From: CAYLKS01 sp964384205 [NCBI: uncultured bacterium] | GTDB lineage: Bacteria > JAGOEH01 | Length of the DNA: 34,416 bases | Assembly (NCBI GenBank): GCA_964384205.1 | Contig: CAYLKS010000036.1 | Coordinates: 1-34,416, forward strand | Direction: 5' to 3' | In this document: piece by piece, positions 1-7,015 of the stretch | Numbering within the stretch: the stretch's first letter is position 1 | How the letters are laid out: every line of letters starts with the position of its first letter | Position numbers and translations under genes: made by a program | Notes under the pieces: generated by a model | What the model was told of the DNA's origin: nothing | Seen by the model: only the letters and a program-made list of their open reading frames with translations | Databases searched by the model: none

Positions 1-77
1 AAAACCATAGCAAAAGAGCCTAAATAATGATAGAAATTATGTTGGTCGTAAGCGGCTTTGAAGTTAAAGAATTTCAT
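1..77 (-). CDS. Partial phage-associated hypothetical protein (5' end only)
   Basis: An ATG at 77-75 on the minus strand follows a good ribosome binding site (GGAG, 8-9 bases upstream) and opens a frame that runs off the left edge. The first 25 residues begin MKFFNFKAAYDQHNF. They are not recognisable by themselves. The gene lies 13 bases downstream of a phage morphogenesis-type gene on the same strand, so it is probably the next gene of the same phage structural module. Function unknown. Confidence 0.5.
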   Translation of the reverse strand, partial: MKFFNFKAAYDQHNFYHYLGSFAMV

Positions 78-90
78 AATCGCATCTCCT

Positions 91-531
91 TTATTTAATT
101 TTGATATTGCTTACGGTGTTTTTTAGATGCTGTTTCATATTATCCAGCATTATGTTATTTAGTTTGGGATATATTTTAGTAGGGTTTTTGCTTATATCTT
201 GCTTTGCAATATCGATTGCTTTTTGAAAAAACGGATCGGGTTTACGAGGTTTATTTTTATATAAAACGGCTTTTTTCCGCACAAGGGTTTTGCCTTTTAT
301 TTTAAAGCGAAGAGCTTTTTTATTTTTTGGTTTGATCACAACAGGTTTATTAGAACCGAAATGTACCATTTTTGCATAGACTTTATTAGTGCCGATAATT
401 GCTTTATTGTTTTTATATGAGATTGTAACAGATTTTGCAAGTTCTCCTCTATTTTTAGGAATAGTATATTTTATGGTAATATTACGGATGTAAGAGGCAG
501 TTTTTTTTATAATATAATCAGATATATTCAT
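91..531 (-). CDS. Phage virion morphogenesis / HK97 gp10-like protein
   Basis: This is a 146-residue basic protein. The middle reads YAKMVHFGSNKPVVIKPKNK and is followed by KALRF. That resembles the 'YA-x-hxxFG ... I-x-PKNxKALRF' core of phage head-completion / tail-terminator proteins (Mu gpG-like and HK97 gp10-like families). The segment PDPFFQKAID matches their usual 'P-x-PF-x-x-A' C-terminal motif. Such proteins join phage heads to tails. I chose the ATG at 531-529 rather than the TTG one codon upstream. The gene overlaps the end of the preceding truncated frame by 14 bases, as in a phage late operon. Its codons are visibly more GC-rich than the rest of the window, which suggests transferred DNA. 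The family call is from motif memory and is moderately sure. Confidence 0.6.
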   Translation of the reverse strand: MNISDYIIKKTASYIRNITIKYTIPKNRGELAKSVTISYKNNKAIIGTNKVYAKMVHFGSNKPVVIKPKNKKALRFKIKGKTLVRKKAVLYKNKPRKPDPFFQKAIDIAKQDISKNPTKIYPKLNNIMLDNMKQHLKNTVSNIKIK

Positions 532-757
532 CAATTTTTTTCAGGAAGGTTTTTTCAATATCTTCTGGTTTATCCCATTCTGGAATATGAAACTGGAAAT
601 CGGTTTTTCTTCCAGCAGGTTTTAATATATATTTGTTAATTCTATTTGCAATAAGCAATTGTGTTGATTGAATGATTGAGTCGAGGAAGATTTTATAACA
701 AAACAATTTTTTACAATATATTTTTACTACTAAATAATATATAATATATTTTTTCAA
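518..757 (-). pseudogene. Truncated phage gene, C-terminal remnant
   Basis: A 79-residue frame whose last ~55 residues (from LDSIIQSTQ to the end, including FQFHIPEWDKPEDIEKTF) look like the C-terminal tail of a phage structural protein. A Mu-like portal (DUF935-type) is one possibility, as that gene class precedes gpG-type genes. The first ~24 residues are lysine/tyrosine/isoleucine-rich and have the base composition of the neighbouring host spacer. There is no ribosome binding site at 757. The simplest reading is that the 5' part of a phage gene was lost and about 690 marks a prophage edge or deletion junction. The identity of the parent gene is a guess; the truncation is better supported. 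Confidence 0.4.
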
Positions 758-1105
758 ATACTATAACATTTACTTTATCCTGCTAACTATAGCCCAAAAG
801 CAATTTATATAAAAACCACAATATTTATTATTTTATGAAAACGAGTTAACAGTGTTTACTTATTTAGTGATTTTTTAAATTTCCTAAGAAAAATTTTTTT
901 AATTTTTAGACTTTAAATTAATCTTTGAAAATAATCTACTTGATTAAAGCCCTTCATTAATAACAAATATTTAAAAATATTATGAAAAATATAAATAAAA
1001 TTTTATTTCTTGAAAGAAAAAAAATTTAAATTATATTAAAAAAAGAAAGGAACCAATATAAACATCGGACTTTAAAAATAAGAGAATAAAAAAAAGGAGG
1101 AAAAA
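758..1105. other. AT-rich non-coding spacer upstream of the oxidative-stress operon
   Basis: No plausible gene on either strand. A minus-strand open frame at 1026-1229 is only the antisense of rubredoxin. The spacer contains an imperfect AT palindrome near 965-981 and the presumed operon promoter at 1010-1037. I see no tRNA, riboswitch or clear PerR/Fur box by eye. Confidence 0.5.
1010..1037 (+). promoter_or_regulatory. Candidate sigma-70 promoter of the rubredoxin operon
   Basis: TTGAAA at 1010-1015 and TATATT at 1032-1037 are separated by 16 bases. This would give a leader of about 60 bases before the rubredoxin ATG at 1106. In such AT-rich sequence chance matches are common, so confidence is moderate. 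Confidence 0.4.
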
Positions 1106-1267
1106 ATGAAAAAGTACAAATGTATGGTTTGCGGTTATATTTATGATCCAGAAGTAGGAGATTCAACACAAGGTGTTGCACCTGGTACATCTTTTGAAGA
1201 TTTACCTGATGATTGGGTATGCCCATCATGTGGTGTTGATAAAGATTCTTTTGAACCGATTGACTAA
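1106..1267 (+). CDS. rub: Rubredoxin
   Basis: A 53-residue protein, the normal rubredoxin length. It has the two metal-binding knuckles of the family: [10 protein letters not shown] near residues 6-15 and [12 protein letters not shown] near residues 39-50. These give four cysteines for a single mononuclear iron. The ATG follows a strong AAGGAGG. Rubredoxin is a cytoplasmic one-electron carrier that supplies electrons to desulfoferrodoxin and rubrerythrin, both encoded downstream in the same operon. The next gene starts 34 bases on with its own AAGGAGG. Identification is secure; that it serves the downstream reductases is inferred from context. Confidence 0.95.
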   Translation: MKKYKCMVCGYIYDPEVGDSTQGVAPGTSFEDLPDDWVCPSCGVDKDSFEPID

Positions 1268-1301
1268 ATCAATCAATTAATTAAAAAGGAGGAAAGAAAC
1301 A

Positions 1302-1679
1302 ATGGCCAAATTAAAAAAAATCTATAAATGTGAAATATGTGGGAATATTGTTGAGGTATTGAATGAAGGGCCTGGTTCTCTTGTATGTTGTGGAGAACAA
1401 ATGGTATTATTAGAAGAAAAAAATGCTGATTCTACTGTCGAAAAACATGTACCTATTGTAGAAATAACTAATGATAAAATCAAAGTTACAGTAGGAAGCA
1501 CACTACATCCTATGACAGAGGAACATTATATTCAATTTATTGAACTAATGGCAGAAGATAAAATTTACACAAAATTCCTCAAACCAGGAGATGAACCAAA
1601 AGCAGAATTTGAAAAAGTTGAAGGAAATTTTACTGTAAGAGAATATTGCAATGTTCATGGATTATGGAGTAACAAATAG
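1302..1679 (+). CDS. dfx: Desulfoferrodoxin (class I superoxide reductase)
   Basis: Superoxide reductase, which reduces superoxide to peroxide in the cytoplasm without making oxygen. The 125-residue chain has both iron sites. The N-terminal desulforedoxin domain carries Cys10, Cys13, Cys29 and Cys30 (centre I, Fe-Cys4). The catalytic domain carries His49, His69, His75, Cys116 and His119 (centre II), preceded by Lys48 in 'EKHVP', the lysine known to guide superoxide to the iron. The numbering matches classical sulfate-reducer desulfoferrodoxins. It sits between rubredoxin, its likely electron donor, and ferritin, with a strong AAGGAGG-type binding site before the ATG. Confidence 0.96.
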   Translation: MAKLKKIYKCEICGNIVEVLNEGPGSLVCCGEQMVLLEEKNADSTVEKHVPIVEITNDKIKVTVGSTLHPMTEEHYIQFIELMAEDKIYTKFLKPGDEPKAEFEKVEGNFTVREYCNVHGLWSNK

Positions 1680-1691
1680 AAGGGAAAGCTT

Positions 1692-2204
1692 ATGATTTCC
1701 AAAAAACTTGAAGAAGCTATTAATGATCAGATAAACGCTGAATTTTATTCTGCTTATCTTTATTTATCAATGGCTGCTTATTTTGATGATATGAATTTAA
1801 AAGGTTTTGCAAACTGGACAAGGGTACAAGCACAGGAAGAGACCTATCATGCTTTAAAATTTTTTGATTATTTAGCTGAACGTGGTGGCCGTGCTATACT
1901 TCAGGCTATAAAAGAACCTCCAAACAAATGGGAAAGTCCACTTGATGTATTTGAAAAAATATATAAACACGAATGTTATGTTACAGAAAGAATCAACAAT
2001 CTTGTCAAATTAGCAAAAGAAAAAAATGATAATGCTGCTGAAATATTTTTACAATGGTATGTAACTGAACAGGTGGAAGAAGAAGCATCAGCAAATGAAA
2101 TTGTGAAAAAATTAAAATTAATTGGCGATAATCCAAATGCATTATTATTACTTGATAGCCAATTAGCAACCCGAGTATTTACTCCACCAACAACAACAAA
2201 ATAA
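1692..2204 (+). CDS. ftnA: Ferritin (non-haem, FtnA type)
   Basis: Iron-storage ferritin of 170 residues, the usual bacterial length. The ferroxidase ligands are in place: Glu17, Glu50 and His53 (in QEETYHA), Glu94, Gln127 and Glu130. It oxidises Fe(II) and stores it as a mineral core, which limits Fenton chemistry. It starts 12 bases after desulfoferrodoxin, so the operon couples removal of superoxide and peroxide with iron sequestration. The C-terminal tail ends in a threonine-rich PPTTTK, which is not informative. Bacterioferritin is excluded because the pattern is FtnA-like and there is no obvious haem-binding methionine arrangement. Confidence 0.95.
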   Translation: MISKKLEEAINDQINAEFYSAYLYLSMAAYFDDMNLKGFANWTRVQAQEETYHALKFFDYLAERGGRAILQAIKEPPNKWESPLDVFEKIYKHECYVTERINNLVKLAKEKNDNAAEIFLQWYVTEQVEEEASANEIVKKLKLIGDNPNALLLLDSQLATRVFTPPTTTK

Positions 2205-2225
2205 ATTCTAGAAAAGGGAGGCTGT

Positions 2226-2480
2226 ATGCAAAAACATATTCTTCTAATTTTAATCGATGGAAGAAAAAAATCTGCTGTTAATGTCCAAAAAATTTTAACA
2301 GAATGGGGCTGTTTAATTAAAACAAGATTAGGTATTCATGATGGTGTGTTAGATAATTGTTCTGAAAGTGGCTTAATATTATTAGAATTAGTTGGTGAAA
2401 AAGAAAAATTTGAAGAATTAGAAAGAAAATTAAACTTACTCCCGGGTGTTTCAACAAAATTGGTTGAACTAAATGTATAA
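2226..2480 (+). CDS. TM1266-like small ACT/NikR-C-like regulator protein
   Basis: An 84-residue protein of the type often annotated 'iron-only hydrogenase system regulator' (TM1266-like, ferredoxin-like beta-alpha-beta fold related to the ligand-binding half of NikR). The sequence shows the expected pattern: strand ILLILIDGR, helix SAVNVQKILTEWG, strand with RLGIHDGV, strand SGLILLELVG, helix EKFEELERKL, then a final GVSTKLVEL strand. It has no DNA-binding domain of its own. The next gene encodes a tiny winged-helix protein, so the two may work as a split regulator. Family assignment is good; its ligand and role are unknown. A strong GGGAGG precedes the ATG. Confidence 0.65.
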   Translation: MQKHILLILIDGRKKSAVNVQKILTEWGCLIKTRLGIHDGVLDNCSESGLILLELVGEKEKFEELERKLNLLPGVSTKLVELNV

Positions 2481-2495
2481 AAAAAGGGATAAAAA

Positions 2496-2684
2496 ATGAG
2501 TTCTGAAAACTTAACTGAAAATGTTTATAAAGTTATGCTGGAACTTGATAAACCTGTAAGACCAGGAGATATTGCGAAAAAATTAAATGTCGATAGCAAA
2601 GAAGTAAGTAAAGCAATAAAGGAACTAAAAAAAGAAGAAAAGATTTATTCCCCTAAAAGATGCTATTATCAAGCAAAAAAATAG
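2496..2684 (+). CDS. Small winged-helix (MarR-like) DNA-binding protein
   Basis: A 62-residue protein that is essentially one winged helix-turn-helix. It contains helix NVYKVMLEL, then 'KPVRPGDIAKKLNVDSKEVSKAIKEL' (positions about 20-45, the helix-turn-helix proper), then the wing EEKIYSPKRCYYQAKK. Stand-alone domains of this kind occur next to rubrerythrin-type genes in anaerobes. It lies 15 bases after the TM1266-like gene and 12 bases before rubrerythrin. It may autoregulate the operon, perhaps with the preceding small protein as the sensor half. A single cysteine in the wing (residue ~57) could be redox-sensitive, but that is speculation. Confidence 0.6.
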   Translation: MSSENLTENVYKVMLELDKPVRPGDIAKKLNVDSKEVSKAIKELKKEEKIYSPKRCYYQAKK

Positions 2685-2696
2685 AAAGGAGTTTAT

Positions 2697-3287
2697 ATGG
2701 CTAATTTAAAAGGAACTAAAACTGCTGAAAATCTAATGAAATCATTTGCAGGTGAATCTCAGGCACGTATGAGATATACTTATTATGCATCTGTAGCTAA
2801 AAAAGAAGGTTTTCTACAAATATCTGAAATTTTTCTTGAAACCGCAGAAAATGAAAAAGAACATGCTAAGCTTTTTTATAAACATTTAGTTGAAGGTCTG
2901 GGCAACGGAGTTGTTCAAGAAATTACAGCAGGATATCCTATTGCATTAAATAAAACTACATTAGAAAATTTAGAAGCTGCTGCAAATGGCGAAAAAGAAG
3001 AATGGACAGAGCTTTATCCAGAATTTGCAAAAATTGCAGAGGAAGAAGGATTTCCTGAAATTGCAAAAACTTATAAGGGTATCGCTTTAGTTGAAAAGAA
3101 ACATGAAGAAAGATATAGAAAATTATATGAAAATGTAAAAAATAATACTGTATTCAAAAAAGAAAAAAAAGTTTTATGGAAATGCAAAAACTGCGGATTT
3201 ATTGTAGAAGCTGAAGAAGCTCCTGAAACCTGTCCTGTTTGCAATCATCCACAAAGCTATTTTGAATTATTAGCAGAAAATTATTAA
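2697..3287 (+). CDS. rbr: Rubrerythrin
   Basis: A 196-residue peroxide reductase. The N-terminal diiron four-helix domain shows the family signature ([20 protein letters not shown] near residues 13-32) and the ExxH repeats [11 protein letters not shown] and VEKKHEERY. The C-terminal rubredoxin-like domain has CKNCG (about residues 163-167) and CPVC (about 180-183) for an Fe-Cys4 centre. It reduces hydrogen peroxide in the cytoplasm using electrons from rubredoxin. As the last gene of the operon it completes the superoxide-to-peroxide-to-water route begun by desulfoferrodoxin. GAAAGGAG precedes the ATG, and a strong hairpin follows the stop. Confidence 0.97.
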   Translation: MANLKGTKTAENLMKSFAGESQARMRYTYYASVAKKEGFLQISEIFLETAENEKEHAKLFYKHLVEGLGNGVVQEITAGYPIALNKTTLENLEAAANGEKEEWTELYPEFAKIAEEEGFPEIAKTYKGIALVEKKHEERYRKLYENVKNNTVFKKEKKVLWKCKNCGFIVEAEEAPETCPVCNHPQSYFELLAENY

Positions 3288-3310
3288 AAACTTTAGTATT
3301 TATACAACTT

Positions 3311-3345
3311 AAAAAGACGCCTCTTTGTGAAGGGGCGTCTTTTTT
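3311..3345. terminator. Bidirectional intrinsic terminator
   Basis: A 15-base-pair stem (3311-3325 paired with 3330-3344) with a four-base loop, containing GACGCC/GGCGTC. It is flanked by an A-run on the left and a T-run on the right, so it can stop both the rubrerythrin operon (plus) and the convergent oxidoreductase operon (minus). Confidence 0.9.
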
Positions 3346-3365
3346 ATATAAATTATTCCAACAAT

Positions 3366-4514
3366 TTATTTCAAAAGTTCTGCTGATGAAAAATCTCTAT
3401 AGAATGATAATCTTTTAAATATATCAACAGGTATTTCTGTAGGTTCGCCAATTATAAAATTTGCAAAATTCTTAGCAAGCCCAGGACCTAACATTACACC
3501 CTGACCACACATTCCCCCAAAAATAAATAAATTATCATAATCTTTTATTTTATCCGCAATTGGCACTCCATCAGGAGTATTAGGATAATAACCTCTCCAT
3601 GTTCTCCTTATAAAAACATTGCTTAATGTCGGAAGTGTTTCAATCATTCTTCTTGCAATTACCTGCATAAATTCCGATCTTGCATAATCTCCATATATAG
3701 ATTCATAAGGGGTATAACAAAATATAAATGAACCCTCTTTATTCTGGGTAAAATAAAAATTTTTAGATATTTTGGGTTCATCCGATGATATATCAACAAT
3801 CATAGGTCCTAAATATTTTTCATAAGGAGCAGAAATACCTCCTTCATGACTATCCGGAAAAACGGGTATTTCAAGATTTAATTTTAATCCTAATTCTCTT
3901 ATAAATCTCCCGTTCGCCAGAACCAAATTATCACACTTATACTTGTTTTTATCTGTTATTACTGTTGTTATTTTATTTTTTTCTATTATAAAATCGATTA
4001 CAGATTCATTAAAAGCAAACTTTACTCCATTATTAAGGGAATTTTTATAAAAAGCATAAGCAGATTTTAAAGGAGAAACATTAATATCATCTGGAGAATA
4101 TAGCCCACCATAATAAATATCACTATTTATATCTGAAACAACATTTTTCAATTCATCTTTAGATAAAAGATAAGATTTTACATTATAATTTTTCAAAACA
4201 TTATAAGAATTAATAAAATCTTTGTAATCATTTTCATTTTTACAAACATATAAATATCCGCCATCTTTTACATCAAATTCAGCTTTTTTCTCTTCTTCCC
4301 ATGATTTATAAATATTAATAGACTCCTTACATGCCAAAATTTTAACAGGTTCTGAATGTGAAGCACGCACACCTCCAATAGCAGCTTTATTTTCACCCTG
4401 CCCTGGCGATGGATTTTTATCTATAACTAAAACGGATAATCCTTTAGTAGATAAAAAATAAGATAAAGGCAAACCGACACTACCCGCTCCAATAATAATT
4501 ATATTATAAATCAT
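3366..4514 (-). CDS. FAD-dependent oxidoreductase, proline dehydrogenase beta-subunit type (DAO family)
   Basis: A 382-residue flavoprotein of the D-amino-acid/sarcosine oxidase (DAO) superfamily. It opens with the Rossmann motif IIIIGAGSVGLPLSYFLS and an acidic end to the second strand (VLVIDKN). It then has the conserved GGVRASHS loop and a C-terminal flavin-binding segment (DNLFIFGGMCGQGVMLGPG). It resembles the beta subunits of the heteromeric proline dehydrogenase (PDH1), D-hydroxyproline dehydrogenase and sarcosine oxidase. Its start overlaps the end of the Fe-S/flavin subunit gene by 11 bases, so the two are co-translated. The divergent neighbour is P5C dehydrogenase, which makes L-proline the most likely substrate, oxidised to pyrroline-5-carboxylate. 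Sarcosine or D-proline cannot be excluded from sequence. Confidence 0.75.
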   Translation of the reverse strand: MIYNIIIIGAGSVGLPLSYFLSTKGLSVLVIDKNPSPGQGENKAAIGGVRASHSEPVKILACKESINIYKSWEEEKKAEFDVKDGGYLYVCKNENDYKDFINSYNVLKNYNVKSYLLSKDELKNVVSDINSDIYYGGLYSPDDINVSPLKSAYAFYKNSLNNGVKFAFNESVIDFIIEKNKITTVITDKNKYKCDNLVLANGRFIRELGLKLNLEIPVFPDSHEGGISAPYEKYLGPMIVDISSDEPKISKNFYFTQNKEGSFIFCYTPYESIYGDYARSEFMQVIARRMIETLPTLSNVFIRRTWRGYYPNTPDGVPIADKIKDYDNLFIFGGMCGQGVMLGPGLAKNFANFIIGEPTEIPVDIFKRLSFYRDFSSAELLK

Positions 4515-6591
4515 TGCTATCCTCTTTTTTTAAATGTGCAAAATCTTTCAATTTTATTTCCATTAGAAACGGCCTCAAAGTATTGGTTCTAATCTTCTCT
4601 TTAGGAACACCTTTTTTTATCATAATCTTAGGAATATTTTCATTACAGGATTTACCCCCACATGCTCCCATAGTAACCCTTTTTACTGCTTTCATTAAAT
4701 TTATATCAGTGATCCCCTCTTCTATCATCTCTTCAATTTCCTGTCGTGTAATATGTTCACATCTACAAACAAATTCCGGGTTATAAGAATATTTTGTCTT
4801 ATCAATATCTACAGGTTTAACATCACTATCAAATAGCCGAATTCCTGCTGCTTTAATTGCTATTTTTTCCTCTTTTACTTCAATCTTTAAAATATTACGT
4901 TTTCTATCCGGAGGCCTATTATTAATAGCTTTTATTATTCCCTCTCCAATAATATTTCCTTCATAATCTGTTAATTTAACCTTATCATCTATTTTTATTC
5001 TATGGAGACTCAATTCATAGGGTATAAAAGTAAAAAATTTACCATTTTCATTCATAACGAGTGTTATTGCAAGTCCGGGACAAATAGATACGCATCTAAA
5101 ACATCCTATACAATTATTATTTGTAATCTGTGGAATTTCAAGAAGATTATCTTCTGGAATATAAATAACACCTTTTGGGCATGCAGTTTTACATGGATTA
5201 CATGGAATTTCTTGAAAACAATGAAGTACCGGAGTATACTTATTTTCAACATGTTCAGGATAATTATTTTCAAAAGTTTTACCTGGCCTACTTTTTAAAA
5301 TTTCCATTTTTTTATACCATGCGGATTCATCAATTTGAGAATACCCAAATTCTTTTAAAATTTTATTTGCAGCAATTTTGCCTCCAAAAAAGGCAGCACT
5401 CGCTTCTGAAATTTCTAAAGCATCACCAGCACTATAATGTTTTAAACCGACCTGTTCTGCTTTTCTTGATAATTCATCAATTGGAGTTAACCCCACACCA
5501 ATCAAAATAGCATCAACTTCAACAATTTTATTTGAACCTTCTATAATATTAAATTTTTCATCGACTCTGGCAAATTCGGCATATTCTACTTTATCAGCCC
5601 CATAAGCTGCAACTATTGTATGAGAAGTCAAAACTGGTACTCCTAATCGAACAATTTTATCTTTATGAACTTTATAACCACTTACATTTGGTAATGCTTC
5701 GAGAACAGCAATAACATCAATATCTGCCTGCAAAGCATGATAAGCAGCAATTAAACCAACATTTCCACCACCTACAATCAAAATTTTATCAGCAGGTTTT
5801 ATCATTTCCTTATTAACAAGTGTCTGAAAAGCACCCGCCCCATATATATTAGGCAAATAAGAACCGGGAAAATGAAGCATTTTTTCTCTCGCACCAGTAG
5901 CATTAAGCAATACTTTAGGCTTTACTATAAAATAATCATCAGGACTTATAACCCCAATTGTTTTATCCTCAAAAACTGCAACAGCAGTAGAATTAAGTAA
6001 TACTCTAATATTATTTTTCTTGGATATTTCTTCTTTTAAATTTTTAGCAATATCAATACCTCGAGTCCCTGCATAACAATCCTTAATTGAACCAAAAAAT
6101 TGATGAGTTTGCAAAGTTAATTTCCCGCCTAATTCATCTTTATCATCAATTAGTATAATATTCAAATCATAATCTGCAAGCAATAAAGCCGCCTGCATTC
6201 CAGCAGGTCCTCCTCCTACAATAACAACATCACACTCAAATTCAATAGGATTATCAAAATCAATATTTTTATTAAATTTTTCTATCTTAAGTTTTCCAAT
6301 AAGAGGTTCAACCTTCATGCCTTCTTTTAATTTTGTAATACAAGATTTTACAGGTACACCATCAGCAATAACCAAGCACTGAGCACATTGACCATTTGCG
6401 CAAAATATTCCCTGCGGCAAATTATCTTTTGCATGTCTCCCCATTATATGAATATCATTACTTATTAATGCTGCCGCTATAGTTACCCCAGAGGGAGCAG
6501 TTAACTTTCTTTCCCCATAAAAAAAACTCACCTCATCTGTATATTTTTTTTCTAAAATAGGATGTTTTGTGATGATCTTATTGCCTTCCAT
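4504..6591 (-). CDS. Multi-domain Fe-S/flavin electron-transfer subunit of proline dehydrogenase
   Basis: A 695-residue protein joining parts that are often separate subunits. (1) Fer2_4-type [2Fe-2S] domain with Cys64, Cys69, Cys72 and Cys84. (2) Pyridine-nucleotide-disulfide oxidoreductase domain with GGGPAG near 126-131 for FAD and GGGNVG near 274-279 for NAD(P)H. (3) Two-cluster ferredoxin segment with Cys458/464/467/471 and Cys494/497/500/504. (4) C-terminal BFD-like [2Fe-2S] domain with Cys609, Cys611, Cys644 and Cys649. It should pass electrons from the DAO-type subunit to NAD or ferredoxin in the cytoplasm. The first 4Fe-4S motif is atypical (C-x5-C-x2-C-x3-CP). There is no GcvT domain, unlike sarcosine oxidase alpha. 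The domain reading is firm; the substrate is inferred from the P5C dehydrogenase next door. Confidence 0.8.
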   Translation of the reverse strand: MEGNKIITKHPILEKKYTDEVSFFYGERKLTAPSGVTIAAALISNDIHIMGRHAKDNLPQGIFCANGQCAQCLVIADGVPVKSCITKLKEGMKVEPLIGKLKIEKFNKNIDFDNPIEFECDVVIVGGGPAGMQAALLLADYDLNIILIDDKDELGGKLTLQTHQFFGSIKDCYAGTRGIDIAKNLKEEISKKNNIRVLLNSTAVAVFEDKTIGVISPDDYFIVKPKVLLNATGAREKMLHFPGSYLPNIYGAGAFQTLVNKEMIKPADKILIVGGGNVGLIAAYHALQADIDVIAVLEALPNVSGYKVHKDKIVRLGVPVLTSHTIVAAYGADKVEYAEFARVDEKFNIIEGSNKIVEVDAILIGVGLTPIDELSRKAEQVGLKHYSAGDALEISEASAAFFGGKIAANKILKEFGYSQIDESAWYKKMEILKSRPGKTFENNYPEHVENKYTPVLHCFQEIPCNPCKTACPKGVIYIPEDNLLEIPQITNNNCIGCFRCVSICPGLAITLVMNENGKFFTFIPYELSLHRIKIDDKVKLTDYEGNIIGEGIIKAINNRPPDRKRNILKIEVKEEKIAIKAAGIRLFDSDVKPVDIDKTKYSYNPEFVCRCEHITRQEIEEMIEEGITDINLMKAVKRVTMGACGGKSCNENIPKIMIKKGVPKEKIRTNTLRPFLMEIKLKDFAHLKKEDSNDL

Positions 6592-6623
6592 AAATTACCC
6601 TCTTTTTAAAAAGTTTAGTTTTT

Positions 6624-6654
6624 ATTATATTTAAAAAAAAAATAAATATGTCAA
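6624..6654 (-). promoter_or_regulatory. Candidate promoter of the proline dehydrogenase operon
   Basis: On the minus strand TTGACA (6654-6649) is followed by TATAAT (6629-6624) after 19 bases, or by AATATA (6631-6626) after 17. The leader to the ATG at 6591 would be about 30 bases. The divergent plus-strand promoter lies about 70 bases away, so one operator could control both. Confidence 0.5.
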
Positions 6655-6721
6655 ACATTATTTAGAAAAATTAATTTTTTAAATTTTTTTTTTTGATTTG
6701 AGAATAAATTAATAAATAAAC

Positions 6722-6750
6722 TTGACAATTTTTCATAATAAAGTTATCTA
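6722..6750 (+). promoter_or_regulatory. Candidate promoter of the P5C dehydrogenase operon
   Basis: A perfect TTGACA at 6722-6727 is followed after 17 bases by TATCTA at 6745-6750. An AAGGAGGA ribosome binding site follows at 6763-6770, ahead of the ATG at 6780. Confidence 0.55.
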
Positions 6751-6779
6751 TATATTAAACATAAGGAGGAATTAAAAAA

Positions 6780-7013
6780 ATGGTTACTAAGAAAGATGAT
6801 AGCCAAATATATAGTGAAAGTATAGAGAAAAATATAAATGATTTTATTGTTTTATTCAGAGCACTACCCAGGAATCAGCAGAAAATTTTTAAAGATTTTT
6901 TTAATTATTTCGAAGATTTTCTAAAAAAATTTAAAAAAGAAGAACTATTGCTTCTGGTAAGATTCATCAACTCGCTATTAAACGAAAATGAAAATCCTAA
7001 AAAGGAGGATTAA
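6780..7013 (+). CDS. Small hypothetical protein preceding P5C dehydrogenase
   Basis: A 77-residue, charged, probably all-helical soluble protein that I do not recognise. The central part (RALPRNQQKIFKDFFNYFED and on through residues ~29-66) is amphipathic, with alternating Phe/Leu and Lys/Glu. That would suit a coiled coil or a small helical bundle. It has a near-consensus promoter and a very strong AAGGAGGA. Its stop lies two bases before the P5C dehydrogenase ATG, and its last codons form that gene's GGAGG site, so the two genes are translationally linked. It could be a regulator or an accessory subunit of proline oxidation; nothing in the sequence decides. Confidence 0.6.
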   Translation: MVTKKDDSQIYSESIEKNINDFIVLFRALPRNQQKIFKDFFNYFEDFLKKFKKEELLLLVRFINSLLNENENPKKED

Positions 7014-7015
7014 AT

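Noticed and set aside
1026-1229. Minus-strand open frame opposite rubredoxin
   Set aside because: The plus strand encodes a complete, motif-perfect rubredoxin with a strong ribosome binding site; the antisense frame has no site and no coding character.
4514-5510. Plus-strand open frames inside the 695-residue Fe-S/flavin gene
   Set aside because: They are shadows of a well-supported gene on the other strand and lack ribosome binding sites and recognisable motifs.
3366-6591. Heterotetrameric sarcosine oxidase
   Set aside because: The large subunit lacks the C-terminal GcvT (aminomethyltransferase) domain and no gamma or delta subunit genes or folate genes are adjacent; the divergent P5C dehydrogenase favours proline.
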